Positions 4,552-7,523 of a stretch of DNA of 7,523 bases are shown here, piece after piece. The DNA is from Planctomycetota bacterium (GTDB lineage: Bacteria; Planctomycetota; PUPC01; JACPCR01), in assembly GCA_030740295.1 (NCBI GenBank), contig JASLXP010001122.1, forward strand, positions 1-7,523, read 5' to 3'. The notes under the pieces are model-generated. The model had not been told where the DNA came from and did not search any database. It saw only the letters and a program-made list of their open reading frames with translations. The translations under genes and the position numbers were made by a program. Position 1 is the first letter of the stretch, and every line of letters starts with the position of its first letter.

Positions 4552-6534
4552 TCACCGCCTCACGTAAATGCCCAATTCCTGGAGGGCACGAATTGAATTG
4601 CGATCGGTGGGCGCTTCTTTCAATGCCAGCACGGTGGGGCTGAGCTGGCGCTCGACGAATGGCGCTATCTCCGGCAGCCGCTTGACCACCTGTACCAATT
4701 CTTCGGAAGGGAGCTCGAGGATGAAGTACTGCTTGATGGTGACGTTGTAGACCTTGCCGGCCCAGCCTTCGATGCTGAACCGGATGTTCTGTGGCAGCCC
4801 GCTGATGGAGTTTTCGGTCAGACCTTCGAGCATTTCTTCAAGGGTCAGGCCGAGTGCGGCTGCGGTGGAGATGCTGTCTTCTTCGATTCGGTAATGAAGG
4901 ATCTGATCCACCTTGAAGAGATTTGCGAGGCGGTGAACCAGCAGGTGGGCCTGCGGCGCGGTGGCGCCGGGGAAGAGGACAACCTCGTAATCAGGATTAA
5001 TGATGACCTTTTGCTCGTTCGTGGGGTCGGATTGCCAGTCCGTCCCGTACAACATGGATGTTACCTGTGTCGTGCGTATACAGGAAGGGGCGTCGCCGTC
5101 ATATGCGATATCCACTGCGCCAATGCGCAGCGGCTCCGATTGCAGCCACTTGAGAAAATCCTCGACCAGATGTCTGAGGCTGACGGGCGTGGTGTGAATG
5201 GCCTGATAAGTGATGCTGCTGAGCTCCTGTTCGCCGCTGGCGATCTGGAGTATGTAATCGATGATGGCCAGCCGGGCCGCCTGCTCTGCCGGATACCACT
5301 CGCCAGGCTTCAAGTGCCGGCACCATTTGCCGAAGAGCCTGCGGTGGCGATGCGCTTCAGAGCCCTGATCGTCTTTGATAAACTCAGGAAGCAAATCACG
5401 CGTCTGGTTTTCGATGGGCTCCTGCAGCCATTGGATGGCCTTGACGGTCGGCGTGAGCGTCCCATCAGAAACACGACGAACCAGCTCCTGGTCCCTCGCA
5501 ATGGCGACCAGCGTATCGAGGTAGCCATCCTCATCAGAAAGCAGCAGAGACTTTACCGTTTCCTCCGCGCCGTGTTTGCGGAATCCACCAGTCTGAGTCA
5601 TGCGGAGTGATTCCCGCTGAACACGATTCAGAATGTGGACGTAATCGAAAAGAGTTTTGAATCCGTTGCTCGCGATCCTTAACCCCTGCGGAGCTTCAAC
5701 GCTGTCGCCTCTGATGAGCTCGGTTGCGACTTCGAGAAATATGACGAGGTATTCCGAACGGACATTGATTCCAAGATGATTCAGACTGAGCGAACCGATC
5801 GTTCCGAGCAGGCAGTCCTCGAGCTCGTTGCGCCACTGGCCGGCTATCTCTTCAGTGAACGGCTCGACTTCGCTGCGAATGACAGTGAGCGGAAGGAGAC
5901 CACAGTGTTCATTGATTGCGAGGTCCACCATGCGGCGCAGTTCCGATGACTCGATTGCGTCGAGCCTCTTCCGGATATTGCCATGACCGCACAATTGATC
6001 GGCCAGGCCGGGCGCATCCTCGCCGGTTTCGATCTCAACGCCGAGCTCGCCGAGATGGCTGGAGGTATCCTCCATCTCGTGGGAAAGCAAAAAGCTGCGG
6101 ATGCTCAGCAACTGTTCCGGATGTCGCACATCGTCGTGTAAAAGCTCCCTGAGTGCGTCCGCTACCTCTGATGGGATGAAGGCGTTTGCCACAGGGCTGC
6201 CGCGCTTTTCCTCGGGCCGGTATTCGATGAATCCCCTGCCAACAAGGCTTTCGAGGAGCTCGACAAGGCCGTTGGTGCTTGCATCGCCCTCCTGCTTCTG
6301 AAGATTATCGAGGACATCGTTGGAAGCCTTGAGAAGGATCTCCATCAGCCTCCGTTCGGCCGCGGGCAAAGCCTGAAAGCGTCCCAGCAGTACCGGGCCG
6401 GAAGTCATGGCGCGCCGAATGCGCGAGATGAGATCCGATTTGGACGTACTGCTTCGATACGCGTCCGTCCAGTACATCTCGAGCTTTTGGAGGCTTTCGA
6501 TGCGCTGTTTGTTGAGGAACTCTATGATGGTCAT
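4552..6534 (-). CDS. Helicase-partner protein with XPB/Ssl2 N-terminal-like domain (Helicase_C_3 type)
   Basis: The 660-residue product has a recognisable domain at about 511-595: VIINPDYEVVLFPG, LVHRLANLFKVDQILHYRIE, AAALGLTLEEMLEGL, then GLPQNIRFSIEGWA. This order is the XPB/Ssl2 N-terminal-like (Helicase_C_3) signature. Residues 1-130 form a helical region starting FLNKQRIESLQKLEMYW, including a likely winged-helix-like part (ERRLMEILLKA ... ELLESLVGRGFIEYRPEEKR). The middle (about 200-480) is mostly helical with no motif I can name. No Walker motifs or helicase motifs are present, so it is not itself a helicase, and I see no clear nuclease motif. Its ATG (6534-6532) overlaps the TGA of the upstream helicase gene as ATGA, indicating translational coupling. 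Established parallel: mycobacteria carry an XPB gene (Rv0861c) beside a Helicase_C_3 protein (Rv0862c), and archaea pair XPB with Bax1. The inferred role is a stable partner that supplies in trans the N-terminal domain eukaryotic XPB carries in cis. Confidence 0.8.
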   Translation of the reverse strand: MTIIEFLNKQRIESLQKLEMYWTDAYRSSTSKSDLISRIRRAMTSGPVLLGRFQALPAAERRLMEILLKASNDVLDNLQKQEGDASTNGLVELLESLVGRGFIEYRPEEKRGSPVANAFIPSEVADALRELLHDDVRHPEQLLSIRSFLLSHEMEDTSSHLGELGVEIETGEDAPGLADQLCGHGNIRKRLDAIESSELRRMVDLAINEHCGLLPLTVIRSEVEPFTEEIAGQWRNELEDCLLGTIGSLSLNHLGINVRSEYLVIFLEVATELIRGDSVEAPQGLRIASNGFKTLFDYVHILNRVQRESLRMTQTGGFRKHGAEETVKSLLLSDEDGYLDTLVAIARDQELVRRVSDGTLTPTVKAIQWLQEPIENQTRDLLPEFIKDDQGSEAHRHRRLFGKWCRHLKPGEWYPAEQAARLAIIDYILQIASGEQELSSITYQAIHTTPVSLRHLVEDFLKWLQSEPLRIGAVDIAYDGDAPSCIRTTQVTSMLYGTDWQSDPTNEQKVIINPDYEVVLFPGATAPQAHLLVHRLANLFKVDQILHYRIEEDSISTAAALGLTLEEMLEGLTENSISGLPQNIRFSIEGWAGKVYNVTIKQYFILELPSEELVQVVKRLPEIAPFVERQLSPTVLALKEAPTDRNSIRALQELGIYVRR

Positions 6535-7523
6535 TCCGCTGCTGCCGTCTCCTCGATGAGGATTTCCGATACGTCCTTTATCGAATAGCTGTAGCCCTGT
6601 TCGGTTAGAAAAAGCTGGCGGTTGGCGGAGTAATCCTGTTCGCAGGAATCCCGCGTGACCAGTGTATAGAAATGCGCAGGCATCTCGTTGGATTTGGGCC
6701 GTAGAATTCTGCCGAGGCGCTGAGCCTCTTCCTGCCGCGAGCCAAAAGTTCCCGAGATCTGGATGAGCACGTTCGCGTCGGGCAGGTCGACGGAAAAGTT
6801 GCCGACTTTGGAAACGATCAGGTGCTTGTTGGTACCGCTGCGGAAATCTTCGTAGAGCGTTTCGCGCTCGGCCTGTTTGGTCTGGCCCGTGATGAGGGGA
6901 TAGCCGAGCATTCTGGCGAGCTGCTCGAGCTGGTTGATGTACTGGCCGATGATAAGCACCAGGTCATCTGGATGCTTTTCGAGCAGTTCTTTGACGACGG
7001 GGTATTTCGCTTCACTCTCGGCAGCGAATCGAAATTTTTCGCGCTTGCCCGCGACCGCGTACTGCATTCGAAACTCCGGCGGAAACGGGATGCGGATCTC
7101 GGTGCAGGTGGCCGCGGCAATCCATCCCTGGTGTTCAAGATCCTTCCAGGGGACGTCGTATCGCTTTGGGCCGATGAGGCTGAAGACATCGTCCTCACGG
7201 CCATCTTCACGGACGAGGGTGGCGGTCAGCCCCAGGCGTTTTCGCGTCTGCAGTTCTGCGGTTACCCGGAAGACGGGTGCGGGCAGGAGATGCACTTCGT
7301 CGTAAAGGACGAGGCCGAATCCCTGCTTTAGAAATTCTTCGAAGTGCGGAAAAATCTGCGTCTTGGGTTTGCGATAGGTGACGATGTTATAGGTGGCAAG
7401 AGTGACAGGCTTCATCTCCTTTACTTCGCCGGAATACTCGCCAATGTCGTCTTTCGTAAGCGTGGTCTTGTCAAGAAGCTCCCGCTTCCACTGGCGCGCC
7501 GAAGTAATGTTAGTGACAAGGAT
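6531..7523 (-). CDS. XPB-type DNA helicase (superfamily 2), N-terminally truncated by the window edge
   Basis: The frame is open to base 7523, giving 330 visible residues. Numbering from the edge: motif Ia-like ILVTNITSARQWKREL (1-16), motif II DEVH (75-78), motif III GLTAT (98-102) followed at once by VRED (104-107, the RED motif typical of XPB), a motif-IV region LVLIIGQYINQLEQL (188-202), motif V region IVSKVGNFSVDLPDANVLIQ (236-255) and motif VI QEEAQRLGRILRPK (264-277). The Walker A segment and N-terminal domains lie outside the window. XPB helicases translocate on DNA in an ATP-dependent way and open duplexes in repair; bacterial members are poorly studied. ATG 7415 is an internal methionine, since the coding match continues upstream of it. 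The tail (GYSYSIKDVSEILIEE) is normal for the family. The stop overlaps the partner gene's start (ATGA), and this gene comes first in the transcript. Confidence 0.95.
   Translation of the reverse strand: MLVTNITSARQWKRELLDKTTLTKDDIGEYSGEVKEMKPVTLATYNIVTYRKPKTQIFPHFEEFLKQGFGLVLYDEVHLLPAPVFRVTAELQTRKRLGLTATLVREDGREDDVFSLIGPKRYDVPWKDLEHQGWIAAATCTEIRIPFPPEFRMQYAVAGKREKFRFAAESEAKYPVVKELLEKHPDDLVLIIGQYINQLEQLARMLGYPLITGQTKQAERETLYEDFRSGTNKHLIVSKVGNFSVDLPDANVLIQISGTFGSRQEEAQRLGRILRPKSNEMPAHFYTLVTRDSCEQDYSANRQLFLTEQGYSYSIKDVSEILIEETAAAE

Noticed and set aside
4894..5610. A long plus-strand open frame (238 codons) opposite the helicase-partner gene
   Set aside because: It lies wholly antisense to a gene with a recognised domain and shows no domain pattern of its own; it is a by-product of the codon use of the real gene.

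Overview
The window holds six protein-coding genes on roughly 7.5 kb of densely coding, moderately GC-rich bacterial DNA (mid-50s percent GC by eye). Both end genes run off the edges. No rRNA, tRNA, CRISPR array, transposase or phage gene is visible. The gene mix suggests a soil or freshwater bacterium of the PVC group (Verrucomicrobiota/Planctomycetota) or Acidobacteriota: a secreted-type esterase, a small exported protein with a short beta domain and helical repeats, a bacterial XPB helicase pair, and an intergenic repeat rich in GGCAAAAARATGG. This placement rests on recollection of such genomes and is tentative.

Layout. Bases 2-721 (+) encode the C-terminal part of an alpha/beta-hydrolase esterase. 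It is followed after 5 bases by an exported protein of unknown function (727-1383, +). Bases 1384-1581 hold an unusual array of 15-base tandem repeats with an inverted partner copy, placed between two convergent gene ends. On the minus strand, 1987-3333 encodes an uncharacterised 448-residue protein. An in-frame TAG (1987-1989) ends it, and the same frame then continues into a DUF59/MIP18-like domain (to 1582) that has no ordinary start codon in front of its first helix. A 179-base divergent intergenic region (3334-3512) separates this from a SirB1-like transglutaminase-fold protein (3513-4517, +). That gene converges on a minus-strand pair, the 3' part of an XPB-type DNA helicase (7523-6531) and a 660-residue protein with an XPB/Ssl2 N-terminal-like domain (6534-4552). 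The two overlap by an ATGA junction.

How the genes work together. The helicase and its partner are the clearest functional unit: co-transcribed, translationally coupled and probably subunits of one DNA repair or remodelling complex. The esterase and exported protein probably share a transcript. The 448-residue protein and the DUF59 domain most likely derive from a single polypeptide of about 583 residues, now split by one amber codon. That junction and the repeat element next to it are the points most worth checking.
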